DNA of 64,000 nucleotides from Chitinasiproducens palmae (GTDB lineage: Bacteria > Pseudomonadota > Gammaproteobacteria > Burkholderiales > Burkholderiaceae), in the NCBI RefSeq assembly GCF_900095735.1, contig NZ_FNLO01000006.1, positions 186,001-250,000 of the forward strand. Reading direction: 5' to 3'. The translations under genes and the position numbers were made by a program. This document shows, piece by piece, positions 1 through 8,707 of the stretch. Under the pieces are notes generated by a model that worked only from the letters and a program-made list of their open reading frames with translations, did no database searches and was not told the DNA's origin. Numbering within the stretch: the first letter of the stretch is position 1; each line of letters begins with the position of its first letter.

Positions 1-1152
1 GGCGGATCGGTGAAAGGCGCGCTGTCGCGCGGGCACACGGTGTTCCCCGGTGTGCATGGCTTTGAACGTTCCGTGGCGTTGCTCGGCCGCGTACCCGTGG
101 TCAGTGCGGTGTTGGGGGCGGCCGCGGGCGGCCCGGCCGGCCGCGCGGTGCTGTCTCATTTCTCGGTCATGGTGCGTCGGCAAAGCCAGGTGTTCTGCAC
201 CGGGCCTGCGGTGGTTGCGCGCTCCCTCGGCACCGAGCCCGATCGTGAAACCCTCGGCGGCAGCCGCGTGGCGGTGGACACTGCGGGAACGATCGACTGC
301 GCGGTCGACACCGAGGAAGAAGCATTCGAGGTGGTGCGGCGCTTCCTCAGCTACATGCCTCAGCACACCGGCGCGCTGCCGCCCTCGCTGCCGCCGCTCG
401 ATCCGCCGGCGCGACGCGACGATCGGCTGCTCGATATCGTGCCGCGGGACAGGCGCCGGCCGTACGACATGCGGGCTCTTGTCGCGATGGTGGTCGATGA
501 CGGCTCGATGTTCGAACCGCAGCCGACGCATGGGGCGGCGCTGATCTGCGCACTGGCGCGGCTAGGCGGGCATGTCGTGGGCATCATCGCGAACAATCCG
601 CAACGCGGCGGCGGCGCGCTCGACGTCACGGCAGCGCGCAAGCAGCAGCGCTTCGTCGAGCTGTGCGAGACCTTTCACATCCCGCTGATTTTCTTCGTCG
701 ACATGCCCGGCTTCATGGTCGGCGTGCAGGCCGAGCGTGACGGTACGCTGCGCGCGGGCATGGAGGCGGTCGCCGCGGGCGTACGGGCCCGGGTGCCGAA
801 GATCACGCTGGTGATTCGCAAATGCTACGGCATGGGCGGCATGGCGACGACCGAGAAGAACGGGCTCGGCCTCAAGCTGGCGTGGCCGTCGGCGGAGTGG
901 GGCTCGCTGCCGGTGGAGGGCGGCGTGGACGTCGCATTCCGCCGTGAAATCGCCGGCGCTGCAGATCCCGCAGCGCGGCGTGCCGAACTGGAGGCGCAGC
1001 TTCGCGAGTTGGCCTCGCCGTGGGCCACCGCACAGGCCTTCGGTGTGGAGGACATCATCGATCCGCGCGACACGCGTCGCTATCTCTGTCGTTTCGTCTC
1101 GGCAATGCAGACGACGCTCGCCCAACTGTTGCCTCGTGGAGATCAACGATGA
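1..1152 (+). CDS. Acyl-CoA carboxylase, carboxyltransferase (beta) subunit, 5'-truncated by window edge
   Basis: This is the carboxyltransferase subunit of a biotin-dependent acyl-CoA carboxylase (propionyl-, methylcrotonyl- or geranyl-CoA type), which moves CO2 from carboxybiotin to an acyl-CoA in the cytoplasm. The frame is open to base 1, so the true start lies outside the window and roughly the last 380 residues are seen. Both crotonase-fold halves are partly visible: a Gly-rich AAGGPAGRAV stretch, then NNPQRGGGALD, the FVDMPGFMVG segment and the KCYGMGGMA oxyanion-hole loop near residue 275. All are typical of the family. The substrate cannot be read from sequence. The stop overlaps the next start (ATGA), so it is translationally coupled to the ABC importer. 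The presence of acyl-CoA chemistry next to flavin monooxygenases suggests catabolism of a carbon skeleton released after heteroatom removal; that is inference. Confidence 0.85.
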   Translation, partial: GGSVKGALSRGHTVFPGVHGFERSVALLGRVPVVSAVLGAAAGGPAGRAVLSHFSVMVRRQSQVFCTGPAVVARSLGTEPDRETLGGSRVAVDTAGTIDCAVDTEEEAFEVVRRFLSYMPQHTGALPPSLPPLDPPARRDDRLLDIVPRDRRRPYDMRALVAMVVDDGSMFEPQPTHGAALICALARLGGHVVGIIANNPQRGGGALDVTAARKQQRFVELCETFHIPLIFFVDMPGFMVGVQAERDGTLRAGMEAVAAGVRARVPKITLVIRKCYGMGGMATTEKNGLGLKLAWPSAEWGSLPVEGGVDVAFRREIAGAADPAARRAELEAQLRELASPWATAQAFGVEDIIDPRDTRRYLCRFVSAMQTTLAQLLPRGDQR

Positions 1153-1940
1153 AACGTCCCGGCCGCCGTTCGTCGCGTGGGTTCACCGACCGTGCCACTG
1201 CGCTCGTCCTGCCGGTTGCGCTGGTCGCGCTCTGGCAGCTCGGCTCGTCGCTGAAGCTGATCTCGCCGACCCTGCTGCCATCGCCTTGGTATGTACTGCA
1301 GACCGTCTGGTATCTGGCCTCGACCGGACAGCTGTGGCGCGACGTCCAGGCCAGTGCGGTGCGCGTGATCGAGGGATATGCGATTGCGGCAGTGCTGGCA
1401 ATCGCGCTTGGCGTGGCGATGGGACTGTTCCGTCCGCTGAACCGGCTGGTCGACCTGTTGATGCAGATACTCAAGCCGGTGCCGCCGATCGCATGGATAC
1501 CGCTGTCGATCCTCTGGTTCGGCATCGATGAGGGTGCCAAGGTCTTCATCATCGTGCTCGGCGCGTTCTTCCCGATCCTCACCTCGACTGTCGATGCGAT
1601 CCGTCAGATCGATGGTCGCTACGTGGAACTGGCTGGCGTGCTGGAGCTGCCGCGCACGTTGTTCGTGCGCAAGATCGTGATCCCTGGCGCGCTGCCACAG
1701 ATTCTGAGCGGATTGCGGCTGGGTTTGGCGATGGCGTGGATGTGCGTCGTTGCCGCGGAGCTGATCGCTGCATCGAGCGGCGTCGGGTTCCTGATCATGG
1801 ATGGACGAGCGATGTCGCAAGCCGATCTGGTGTTGGCCGGCATGCTGGTCCTGGGTGTGCTCGGCAAGCTCACCGACGATCTGCTGCGCCATGCCGAGAA
1901 GCGCCTGGTGCGCTGGCGCACGCAGTTTTCGGGACTCTGA
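1149..1940 (+). CDS. ABC transporter permease, SsuC/TauC family
   Basis: This is the inner-membrane permease of a sulfonate/nitrate/taurine-type ABC importer, 263 residues. Around six hydrophobic segments are visible. The EAA-type loop contacting the ATPase is present as ELAGVLELPRT followed by IVIPGALPQILSGLRLG around residues 157-190. The ATG overlaps the stop of the carboxylase gene by four bases, and a longer in-frame upstream start would run inside that gene, so the overlapping ATG was chosen. The gene for the ATPase follows after two bases. The family includes SsuC (alkanesulfonates), TauC (taurine) and related riboflavin or pyrimidine importers, so substrate assignment rests on context: flavin-dependent monooxygenases lie downstream, and ssuE-like and lsfA-like genes lie about 40 kb away. 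Confidence 0.88.
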   Translation: MKRPGRRSSRGFTDRATALVLPVALVALWQLGSSLKLISPTLLPSPWYVLQTVWYLASTGQLWRDVQASAVRVIEGYAIAAVLAIALGVAMGLFRPLNRLVDLLMQILKPVPPIAWIPLSILWFGIDEGAKVFIIVLGAFFPILTSTVDAIRQIDGRYVELAGVLELPRTLFVRKIVIPGALPQILSGLRLGLAMAWMCVVAAELIAASSGVGFLIMDGRAMSQADLVLAGMLVLGVLGKLTDDLLRHAEKRLVRWRTQFSGL

Positions 1941-1942
1941 CC

Positions 1943-2788
1943 ATGCAAGAACTCGCTTTGCCAAATGCAGTGCCGGTGTCTGCTGCCCGTGCACATGCCG
2001 CGCCGAAAGGCAGCGTCGCCGTGCATCTCGGCGGTCTGTCGAAGTCGTTCGTCGGCGCCGACGGCACGCCGGTCGACGCGTTGCGCGATATCGATCTCGA
2101 CATCGCGCCCGGCGAGGTCCTGTGCGTGTTGGGTGCCAGCGGCTGCGGCAAAAGCACGTTGCTGCGCATCATCGCCGGGCTGGAGCGCGCCGATACGGGG
2201 CATGTGCAAGTCGGTGGCACGACGGTCGTCGGCGCGGGGCTCGACAGAGGTTTCGTATTCCAGGATCACCGACTGGTGCCGTGGATGTCGGTGCGGCAGA
2301 ACGTCGAACTGGCGATGCACCGTGAGCCGCCGGCGGAACGACGGCGCGTGGCGAACGACGTGCTCGCGCGGGTCGGCCTGCGCGACTTCGGCGGAGCGTG
2401 GCCGGCGCAGCTTTCGGGAGGCATGGCGCAGCGCGTCGCGATCGCCCGCGCCCTGGCGCATGGACCGAGGGTCTTGCTGCTCGACGAACCGTTCGGCGCG
2501 CTGGATGCGATCACCCGGATGCAACTGCAGGACGAATTCCTGGGAATCCAGGCACGCGAGGGCATCACGACCGTCCTCGTGACCCACGATATCGAGGAAG
2601 CACTGTATCTCGGCGATCGCATCGTCGTGTTGTCGGCGCGCCCGGGCCGCGTGCGCGCGGTGGTGCCGGTGAGCCTGCCACGCCCTCGCGACCGCGCCGA
2701 CCCGGCGTTCGGCCGGCAACGCATCGCGCTCTACGAGCAGTTCTTCCGTCACGCCCAGGACGTCCCGTCCGGGGAATCACAATCGTAG
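1943..2788 (+). CDS. ABC transporter ATP-binding protein, SsuB/TauB family
   Basis: This is the cytoplasmic ATPase of the SsuC-like importer, 281 residues. Walker A is GASGCGKST near residue 69, the Q-loop follows as VFQDHRLVPW, the signature is LSGGMAQR, Walker B is VLLLDEPFGALD, and the switch histidine lies in LVTHDIEEAL. These are all intact and typical of the nitrate/sulfonate/taurine ATPase group. A 30-residue N-terminal leader precedes the ABC domain. The ATG at 1943 lies two bases after the permease stop; a longer frame reading back into the permease gene is treated as a shadow. It should drive ATP-dependent import together with the permease and the binding protein immediately downstream. 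Confidence 0.9.
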   Translation: MQELALPNAVPVSAARAHAAPKGSVAVHLGGLSKSFVGADGTPVDALRDIDLDIAPGEVLCVLGASGCGKSTLLRIIAGLERADTGHVQVGGTTVVGAGLDRGFVFQDHRLVPWMSVRQNVELAMHREPPAERRRVANDVLARVGLRDFGGAWPAQLSGGMAQRVAIARALAHGPRVLLLDEPFGALDAITRMQLQDEFLGIQAREGITTVLVTHDIEEALYLGDRIVVLSARPGRVRAVVPVSLPRPRDRADPAFGRQRIALYEQFFRHAQDVPSGESQS

Positions 2789-2804
2789 CAATCGGGGAAA
2801 TGAG

Positions 2805-3764
2805 ATGAAGGGGTTATTTCGCAGTCTTCTGGCACTGGTTGCCTTCGTCCTGCTGTTTGGCGCGCGTGTCAGCCACGCAGCCGACACGCTGCGCGTTGGC
2901 TTCATGCCATTCGTGCCGTATTCCGCCAGCCTGATCGCCAAGCAGAACGGCTGGATCGAGGAAGAGCTGCGTCGCGCGGGACAAGCCGACGTCTCGGTGA
3001 AGTGGGTGCAGTTCGCCGGCGGTCCGCCGGTCAACGAAGCGATGGCATCGCACAACATCGACATTGCCGCCCTTGGCGATACACCCGCGTTGGTGGGACA
3101 TGCCTCGGGTATCGACGATCGGATGATCGGCCTGTCCTACAAGGGCGGGCAAGCGCAGGCGCTGGTGGTCCGCAGCGATTCGCCGGTCCACGACGTACGC
3201 GAACTGAAGGGCAAGAAGGTTGCGACGCTCCGTGGCGGCAACGTGCACGAACTGCTCGTGTTGATCCTGGCCAGCGCCGGACTGAAATTGACCGATGTCC
3301 AGTTCGTGAACCTGGGCCTCGAAGACATGGGCGCCGCGCTGCTCAAGGGGGATATCGATGCCGCACTGGTGTGGGATCCGGTCTTCGTGCGCCTGGATAC
3401 GACCGGCAAGGTTCGGGTACTGAAGACCGGCGAAGGTCTGAAGAGCAACCTCAATCCGATCATCGCGTCCGCGGAGATCCTCAAACAGCACCCGCAATAC
3501 GTGCAGGCCTACCTGCGTGCGATCGAACGTGGCGCCGCATTCCTGCGCCAGCAGCCGCAGGCCGCCGCGAAGCAGCTTGCGCCGGTGTTCGGTCTCACGC
3601 CCGAGCAGACGCAGGTTGCGTTCACGCGTTCGGTCTGGGTGCCGCCGGTCGACGCGGCGGTCCGCGCAGAGTTGAAGCGCTCGGTGACGTTCCTGCTCGA
3701 CAACCGCCTGATCCGCAATCCGCTGGATATCGATAGTTTCATCGACCTCCCGAAGGGGCAGTGA
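2805..3764 (+). CDS. Periplasmic substrate-binding protein, SsuA-like (sulfonate/nitrate/taurine type)
   Basis: This is a periplasmic binding protein of 319 residues that should deliver the substrate to the SsuBC-like transporter. A Sec signal peptide is visible (basic MKGLFRSLLALVAFVLLF core, cleavage near SHA-AD at residues 25-26). The mature protein follows the SsuA/THI5-like pattern, with RVGFMPF at the mature start, VKWVQFAGGPPVNEAM, the DIAALGDTPA segment and the ELKGKKVATLRGGNVHEL lobe-2 start. The lack of the classical sulfonate-family GS motif around the ligand means the ligand could be a larger organosulfur compound. A GGGGAAATGAG stretch before the ATG gives a plausible ribosome site. 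The gene ends by overlapping the following SDR start (GTGA). Confidence 0.85.
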   Translation: MKGLFRSLLALVAFVLLFGARVSHAADTLRVGFMPFVPYSASLIAKQNGWIEEELRRAGQADVSVKWVQFAGGPPVNEAMASHNIDIAALGDTPALVGHASGIDDRMIGLSYKGGQAQALVVRSDSPVHDVRELKGKKVATLRGGNVHELLVLILASAGLKLTDVQFVNLGLEDMGAALLKGDIDAALVWDPVFVRLDTTGKVRVLKTGEGLKSNLNPIIASAEILKQHPQYVQAYLRAIERGAAFLRQQPQAAAKQLAPVFGLTPEQTQVAFTRSVWVPPVDAAVRAELKRSVTFLLDNRLIRNPLDIDSFIDLPKGQ

Positions 3765-4519
3765 ACGTGTTTGGCCCCGCTGCTTTCGATCTCGGCGGCC
3801 GGCGAGCGCTCGTCACGGGCGGCGCGGAGGGTCTCGGCGCGGCGATTGCCGCGGCACTCGCCGCCGCGGGTGCCGAGGTCGGCATCATCGACGTCCGCCC
3901 ATCCGACGCGACTGCGCCGGGCAACAAGCCGGCCTTTGCCCTGCAGGCCGACCTGTCGCAGCCCGAGGCGGTGCGGAGCGCCGCCGACCGGGCACTGCGC
4001 CGCTTCGATGGGCGAATCGACGTGCTGGTCAACAATGCCGGCCACCAGTTCCGCGCGGCAGCAGTGGACCACGGCCGCGCCGAATGGGAGGCGACCCTGT
4101 CGCTGAACCTGACGGCCGCCTTCCTGCTGAGCCAGCACATCGCGCCCGGCATGATTGAACGAGGACGCGGCAAGATCATCAACCTTGCGTCGATTCGCAG
4201 CTTCGTCGGCTCCTATGGCGCGGTGGCGTACGGTGTGAGCAAGGGTGGCATCGCCCAACTCACGCGGTCGCTGTGCAACGAGTGGGCGCCGTTCGGGGTT
4301 CAGGTCAACGCGATCGCGCCAGGCTTCATGCGGACTGCATTGACCGACGCACTGCAACGCGACGACGACGCGGTGGCGCGCAGCCTGTCTCGCATCCCGG
4401 CGGGACGCTGGGGCGAAGCGGCGGACGTGCAAGGCTTGGCCGTGTTTCTTGCGTCGTCGGCATCCGACTATGTCAACGGCGCGATCATCCCGTGCGATGG
4501 AGGTTTCCTTGCCAACTGA
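3761..4519 (+). CDS. Short-chain dehydrogenase/reductase (SDR), classical
   Basis: This is a 252-residue NAD(P)-dependent oxidoreductase. The Rossmann dinucleotide motif VTGGAEGLGAA lies at residues 18-28, the structural NNAG near 90, the catalytic Ser in NLASIRS near 145, and the catalytic pair Tyr/Lys in YGVSKGG near 157. An acidic residue after beta-2 (GIIDV) suggests NAD rather than NADP preference. It starts with GTG overlapping the binding-protein stop and itself overlaps the next gene by about 20 bases, so it belongs to the same transcription unit. It probably oxidises or reduces a carbonyl/alcohol made by the neighbouring monooxygenases; the exact substrate is unknown. Confidence 0.85.
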   Translation: MNVFGPAAFDLGGRRALVTGGAEGLGAAIAAALAAAGAEVGIIDVRPSDATAPGNKPAFALQADLSQPEAVRSAADRALRRFDGRIDVLVNNAGHQFRAAAVDHGRAEWEATLSLNLTAAFLLSQHIAPGMIERGRGKIINLASIRSFVGSYGAVAYGVSKGGIAQLTRSLCNEWAPFGVQVNAIAPGFMRTALTDALQRDDDAVARSLSRIPAGRWGEAADVQGLAVFLASSASDYVNGAIIPCDGGFLAN

Positions 4520-5366
4520 TCCGCGGGCCTTGTCAGAGGCGGCTCACTTGCATTTCGTGGTACCGGCAAGCGCGCGCGCATCGTTTGCCGACCTCCAGGC
4601 GAGCGTGCATGCGGCTGAGCGCAGTGGCTGGGCCGCGGTGCTCGTCGAAACCGGGCCTGGCGCGCTGGAACCGATCACGGCGCTGGCGGCGTTGGCATCG
4701 ACGACTGCCCGCATCGGGCTGGTCGCTGAAATCGATCCGCTCGTCACACCGCCGTACACGGCGGCGCGCCGCCTCGCGGCGCTCGATCACATCAGCGGCG
4801 GCCGGGCCGGATGGCGCGTGCGGGTCCATGACAATCGGGCCCAGCGCGCCGAGTATGCCCAAGTGCTTCGGGCGTTGTGGGATAGCTGGTTGCCGGACGC
4901 CCATCGTTTCGACAAGCGCGAGGGCCTTTACGTCGACACCGCGCGCGTTCGCCGGGTGGATTTCGCGGGAGAACATTTCGCGGTGGCGGGTCCGTTGGAC
5001 ATTCCCCGTCCGCCGCAACGGCACCCGGTGCTGTACGGAGCGGGTGACGATGCCGTAAGTGACGATGCCGTAAGTGACGGTGGCGTAAGCGTCGACGCCG
5101 ATCTGCGCAGCGGGGAAGCGGCGGGTGCGCTACAGGCCGCGGATGGCTGGGCTGCTTGCAAGGCGTTGCGGCCGCGCGGCACGCGGACGGACGCTAGACC
5201 GTTGCACTACCTGCTCGTGCCGACCGATCAGCCGGAACGCTGGCCCGCGCAGCTCGCTGCGCTGAATCGCCAGTCGACGGAAGCGCTCGGTACCGCGGCA
5301 AGCACGCTGCGCGATCGCTGGCAAATCCCCTTGCCCCTCACCGGGGAGACGCACGATGTCGAATGA
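4497..5366 (+). CDS. Luciferase-like flavin monooxygenase-related protein, short and repeat-bearing
   Basis: This is a 289-residue protein related to the bacterial luciferase-like (LLM) flavin-dependent monooxygenases, clearly shorter than the usual 350-450 residues. Family features are the ITALAALASTTARIGLVAEI strand/helix, AARRLAALDHISGGRAGWRV and the later FAVAGPLDIPRPPQRHPVLY segment, where the family normally has a phosphate-binding AGSS motif; here this is YGAGDDAVSD instead. Directly after that point there is an in-frame 15-bp tandem repeat, and the C-terminal half is poorly recognisable. The ATG at 4497 overlaps the SDR end, and its stop overlaps the next monooxygenase. It may be a degenerate paralogue or a partner subunit rather than an active oxygenase. 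Confidence 0.7.
   Translation: MEVSLPTDPRALSEAAHLHFVVPASARASFADLQASVHAAERSGWAAVLVETGPGALEPITALAALASTTARIGLVAEIDPLVTPPYTAARRLAALDHISGGRAGWRVRVHDNRAQRAEYAQVLRALWDSWLPDAHRFDKREGLYVDTARVRRVDFAGEHFAVAGPLDIPRPPQRHPVLYGAGDDAVSDDAVSDGGVSVDADLRSGEAAGALQAADGWAACKALRPRGTRTDARPLHYLLVPTDQPERWPAQLAALNRQSTEALGTAASTLRDRWQIPLPLTGETHDVE
5049..5093 (+). repeat. In-frame 15-bp tandem repeat (about three copies)
   Basis: Two identical copies of GATGCCGTAAGTGAC are followed by a third, diverged copy. The unit length is a multiple of three, so copy changes keep the frame and add or remove the pentapeptide DAVSD. It sits where related enzymes bind the FMN phosphate. Confidence 0.85.
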
Positions 5367-6576
5367 CCGGAAGATGATCCTGTTGGTAAACGCGCTGGTC
5401 ACCGGTCATCACGAGGCGGCCTGGCGTTTGCCCGATGCGCAGCCGACGCGCTTGCGGGACATCGCCTATTACCAGGAGATTGCCCGCACCGCCGAACGCG
5501 GCCGCTTCGATGCGATGTTCGTTGCGGACTTCTTCGTCTACTACCCCGGGGTCCGCTACAGCCCGCGTTGGGAACTGGACCCGATCACGCTGATGGCAGG
5601 GGTGGCGGCGGCGACCGCCACCATCGGGCTGATTGCGACCGGATCCGCCACGTTCGCTTCCGCGGAAGAGATCGCGCGCACGTTTGCGACGCTCGATCAG
5701 GCGAGTGCGGGCCGTGCGGCGTGGAACATCGTCACCAATGGCGAACCGCAGGCCAGTGCGAACTTCGGGCAGGAAAAACCGGTACCGCACGCCGAGCGCT
5801 ATGCGCGTGGCGGGGCGCTCGTCGAGGACGTGCTGGCATTGTGGCGACAGGGACCAGCGGGCGCACTTGGCATCCCGCCATCGCCCCAGGGGCGGCCCGT
5901 TCTGGTACAGGCAGGTTCGTCGCCGCAGGGGCGCGACTTCGCCGCGCGCTACGCGGAGATCGTCTTCACTGCCCAGAACACGCTGTCCGACGCGCAGGCC
6001 TTCCGAAGCGATTTACGGGAGCGGGCGCAGGCGTACGGTCGCGACCCGGACCGCATCAAGGTGATCCCTGGCTTCAGTCCGTCGCTTGGCGCATCGGATG
6101 CCGACGCGCGGCAGCGCAAGGCGGCGCTGGATGGGCTGATCGCACCCGAGGCGTCGCTCGCCTGGTTGGCCGGCTTCGGCGTCGACCTCGCCGGAATGCC
6201 GCTCGATGGACCGCTGCCGCCAGTGCTGGGCGACATCGAGAAATTCGAGGGGATCAAAAGCCGCTTCGGCGTGATTGCCGGCCTGATCGAACGGGAGCGG
6301 CCGCAAACGATACGTGCGCTGCTGAACCTGCTGGCCGGCAGCCGTGGCCACGTCGCGGTGTCCGGCGCGCCCGAGACCATCGCAACGCACATGGCGGAGT
6401 GGTTCGAGGCCGAGGCGGCCGACGGCTTCATGATCATGCCACACGCGTTGCCTGGCGATCTCGACGTCTTTGTCGACCGTGTCATCCCGCTGTTGGCGCA
6501 ACGCGGCTTGCTGCGCGAGCCGACGTCGGCAATCACCTTGCGCGAGCGGCTCGGACTGACGCTGCACGACCACTGA
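5356..6576 (+). CDS. FMN-dependent monooxygenase, NtaA/SnaA/DszA group
   Basis: This is a 406-residue LLM-class flavin monooxygenase of the NtaA/SnaA/DszA(SoxA)-type group, two-component enzymes that use FMNH2 from a separate reductase to attack C-N, C-S or ketone substrates. Signatures are MILLVNALVTGHHEAAWR at the start, FATLDQASAGRAAWNIVT, NFGQEKP, and the strong VLVQAGSSPQGRDFAARYA and VFTAQNTL segments that bind FMN in this group. It ends with a conventional FVDRVIPLLAQRGL tail. It overlaps the preceding gene by 11 bases. A paralogue of the same group lies at 50381. The ssuE-like reductase at 47030 could supply FMNH2. The actual substrate is unknown. Confidence 0.85.
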   Translation: MSNDRKMILLVNALVTGHHEAAWRLPDAQPTRLRDIAYYQEIARTAERGRFDAMFVADFFVYYPGVRYSPRWELDPITLMAGVAAATATIGLIATGSATFASAEEIARTFATLDQASAGRAAWNIVTNGEPQASANFGQEKPVPHAERYARGGALVEDVLALWRQGPAGALGIPPSPQGRPVLVQAGSSPQGRDFAARYAEIVFTAQNTLSDAQAFRSDLRERAQAYGRDPDRIKVIPGFSPSLGASDADARQRKAALDGLIAPEASLAWLAGFGVDLAGMPLDGPLPPVLGDIEKFEGIKSRFGVIAGLIERERPQTIRALLNLLAGSRGHVAVSGAPETIATHMAEWFEAEAADGFMIMPHALPGDLDVFVDRVIPLLAQRGLLREPTSAITLRERLGLTLHDH

Positions 6577-6758
6577 CGACGTGACGGCGCTGCGCCGACG
6601 GTGTACTGGCGGCATGGCGGCCGCGCCAAGCTCGCTGTGGTGCACCCGGTGATGATCGGGTTGCGCCGCGTGGGCGCTGCCCGGCATGGCCGCACTTCAT
6701 CCGGCAAAAGCGTCACCCCAAGCATGCAACAACGACATAATCGATCCGAGGTTTGAAG

Positions 6759-7505
6759 ATGAGCAGACGTTTCGAAGGAAAAGTGGCATTCGTCTCCGGT
6801 GGCGCACGGGGGCTGGGCGCGTCGCACAGCCGCCGCTTCGTTGCCGAGGGCGGCAAGGTGGTGATCGGCGATCTGCTCGACGAGCAGGGCCAGGCACTTG
6901 CGCGCGAACTGGGCGACGCGGCGCGCTATGTGCATCTCGATGTAACCGATGAACAAAGCTGGCAAGCCGCGCGCGAGGCGGCCGAGGCAGCGTTCGGGCC
7001 CGTGTCGATTCTCGTCAACAACGCAGGCATCCAGAAACTCGGCACGACGCTCGACACCTCGCTCGAGGATTTCGATGAAGTCGTGCGGGTCAATCTGAAC
7101 GGTACCTTTCTGGGTACCAAGATCATCGGTCCTTCGCTGATCCGCGCGGGCGGCGGCAGCATCATCAACGTCTCGTCGATCGCGGGCATGTTCGGGCTGC
7201 CCAACACCGTGGGCTATGTCGCGGCAAAGTGGGCCGTGCGTGGCCTGACCAAGGCGTCGGCGCTCGAGTTGGCGCCGTATCACATTCGCGTCAATTCGAT
7301 CCACCCGGGCCGCATCGTGACCGACCTGACCGCCGGACTGAACAGTCCGATACGACCGAACCAGTTGATCAAGGAACCGGGGCGACCGGACGACATCAGC
7401 AATCTCGTTGCCTTCCTCGCGAGCGACGAATCACGCTTCAGCACCGGCGCTGAATTCATCGTCGACGGCGGCCGTTATGTCGGCGAGTCGGACCCCGTCG
7501 CTTAA
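6759..7505 (+). CDS. Short-chain dehydrogenase, 3-alpha/20-beta-hydroxysteroid dehydrogenase-like
   Basis: This is a 248-residue classical SDR. The cofactor motif VSGGARGLGAS is at residues 12-22, Asp in IGDLLDEQ after beta-2 favours NAD, NNAG is at about 87, Ser lies in INVSSIAG, and the catalytic Tyr/Lys lie in YVAAK around 152-156. A C-terminal FIVDGGRYVG closes the domain. The ATG at 6759 is preferred over an upstream TTG. A gap of 182 bases separates it from the monooxygenase, so it may have its own promoter or be the last gene of the operon. It probably acts on a hydroxy or keto intermediate of the local pathway. Confidence 0.85.
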   Translation: MSRRFEGKVAFVSGGARGLGASHSRRFVAEGGKVVIGDLLDEQGQALARELGDAARYVHLDVTDEQSWQAAREAAEAAFGPVSILVNNAGIQKLGTTLDTSLEDFDEVVRVNLNGTFLGTKIIGPSLIRAGGGSIINVSSIAGMFGLPNTVGYVAAKWAVRGLTKASALELAPYHIRVNSIHPGRIVTDLTAGLNSPIRPNQLIKEPGRPDDISNLVAFLASDESRFSTGAEFIVDGGRYVGESDPVA

Positions 7506-7633
7506 GCGCCGCGCACGCCGGGCGACGTCCCGCGCCGACCGGCCTCCACGGACGCGCATGCCGCCGCGGCGGCGCGGGGGCCGCGCGGGCCGGCGTTCGC
7601 GCGTCACCGCCCGCGTTCCGAACCGGACCCACC

Positions 7634-8614
7634 TCAATGCGACGAAACATAGGCCGATCCGGGGTGTGCGGGTGGCATCGCAAAGCGCTCACGCATTCGC
7701 CTGGCTTCCGCCGCGGGCGTCAACCCGAAAAGTCGCTTGAACTCTCTACTGAACTGCGAAGGGCTTGCGTAGCCCACGGCGTGGCAGGCTGTCTCGGCGG
7801 TCATCCCTTGACGCACCATGAGCAAGCGCGCCTGATGCAAGCGCGTGGATTTCAGATACTGCATCGGAGAGGTGCGCGTGATGGCCTTGAAGTGGCTATG
7901 GAACGTCGCCACGCTCATACCGGCCTCGCGAGCCAGTTGCGGCAAGTCGATCGGCTGCGCATAGCGCGCATGAATGCAGCGCAGCGCCTTGCCAATCTTC
8001 CCGAACTGACCCTGCATCGTCAAAGCCGCGCGCATCGCGTTGCCCTGTGCGCCGGTGAGCACGCGGAAATACACCTCTCGCACCAGTGCCGGGCCCAGGA
8101 GCGCTGCGTCCAGCGGCCGACTGATCGCTTCCAGCAAGCGCAACACGACGCTGCGCATCGCCGCGTCCATCGGACTGGACATCATGCTTAGCGGCGCGTC
8201 CTGTGGTGCCGATGATTGATGCTGGTCGATCTGAACCATCAGCTCGGCGGCGAGCTGAAAGTCCAGGTGCATATAGAGGGCCAACAGCGGACGCTCTGGC
8301 GTGGCATCGGTTTCCATCGTGAACGGCACCGGTACGGCGACCGCCAGATACTGCTGCTCATCGTACAAATACACTTGGCCCCCGAAATAGCCGCGCTTCC
8401 GTCCCTGACAAACAATCACGATGCCGGGGTCGTACAACACGGGCGTGCGCGCCAACGCACGATCGGAGCGCAGGATGCGCACGTCTGGCAGCGGTGTCAG
8501 GTTGTATCCCTCTACTGGCGCCAACGTGCGAAGCAAAGCGATCGAGCGCCGCTGCTCGCGCGACCGAGGCGCGGCAGCGATCTGGCTGTTCCCGGCAGGC
8601 TTTCGGTTCGCCAT
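7634..8614 (-). CDS. AraC-family transcriptional regulator (CuxR/AraC_N-type)
   Basis: This is a 326-residue regulator with an N-terminal AraC-type sensory domain (residues about 45-190; VIVCQGRKRGYFGG and LAVAVPVPFTME fit the AraC_N group) and a C-terminal double helix-turn-helix around residues 215-315 (LAREAGMSVATFHSHFK, then AVGYASPSQFSREFKRLFG). The ATG at 8614 was chosen over an upstream TTG. It diverges from the SDR at 8708, a standard arrangement in which this family controls the adjacent oxidoreductase, often in response to aldehydes or alcohols. The inducer is unknown. Confidence 0.88.
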   Translation of the reverse strand: MANRKPAGNSQIAAAPRSREQRRSIALLRTLAPVEGYNLTPLPDVRILRSDRALARTPVLYDPGIVIVCQGRKRGYFGGQVYLYDEQQYLAVAVPVPFTMETDATPERPLLALYMHLDFQLAAELMVQIDQHQSSAPQDAPLSMMSSPMDAAMRSVVLRLLEAISRPLDAALLGPALVREVYFRVLTGAQGNAMRAALTMQGQFGKIGKALRCIHARYAQPIDLPQLAREAGMSVATFHSHFKAITRTSPMQYLKSTRLHQARLLMVRQGMTAETACHAVGYASPSQFSREFKRLFGLTPAAEARRMRERFAMPPAHPGSAYVSSH

Positions 8615-8707
8615 AGAAATAGGCAATAAAAGGAGAGGATTGAAGCTGAAAATGCCTGCCTCGATTGACTATCGTACATCCACCTCAACTCTGCGTGGAG
8701 CCCGTTC
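8615..8707. promoter_or_regulatory. Divergent promoter region between AraC regulator and SDR
   Basis: This is a short AT-richer intergenic stretch that must carry promoters for both divergent genes. A TTGACT hexamer occurs near 8664 on the + strand, but I could not place a convincing -10 box, so the exact sites are not called. Confidence 0.4.
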
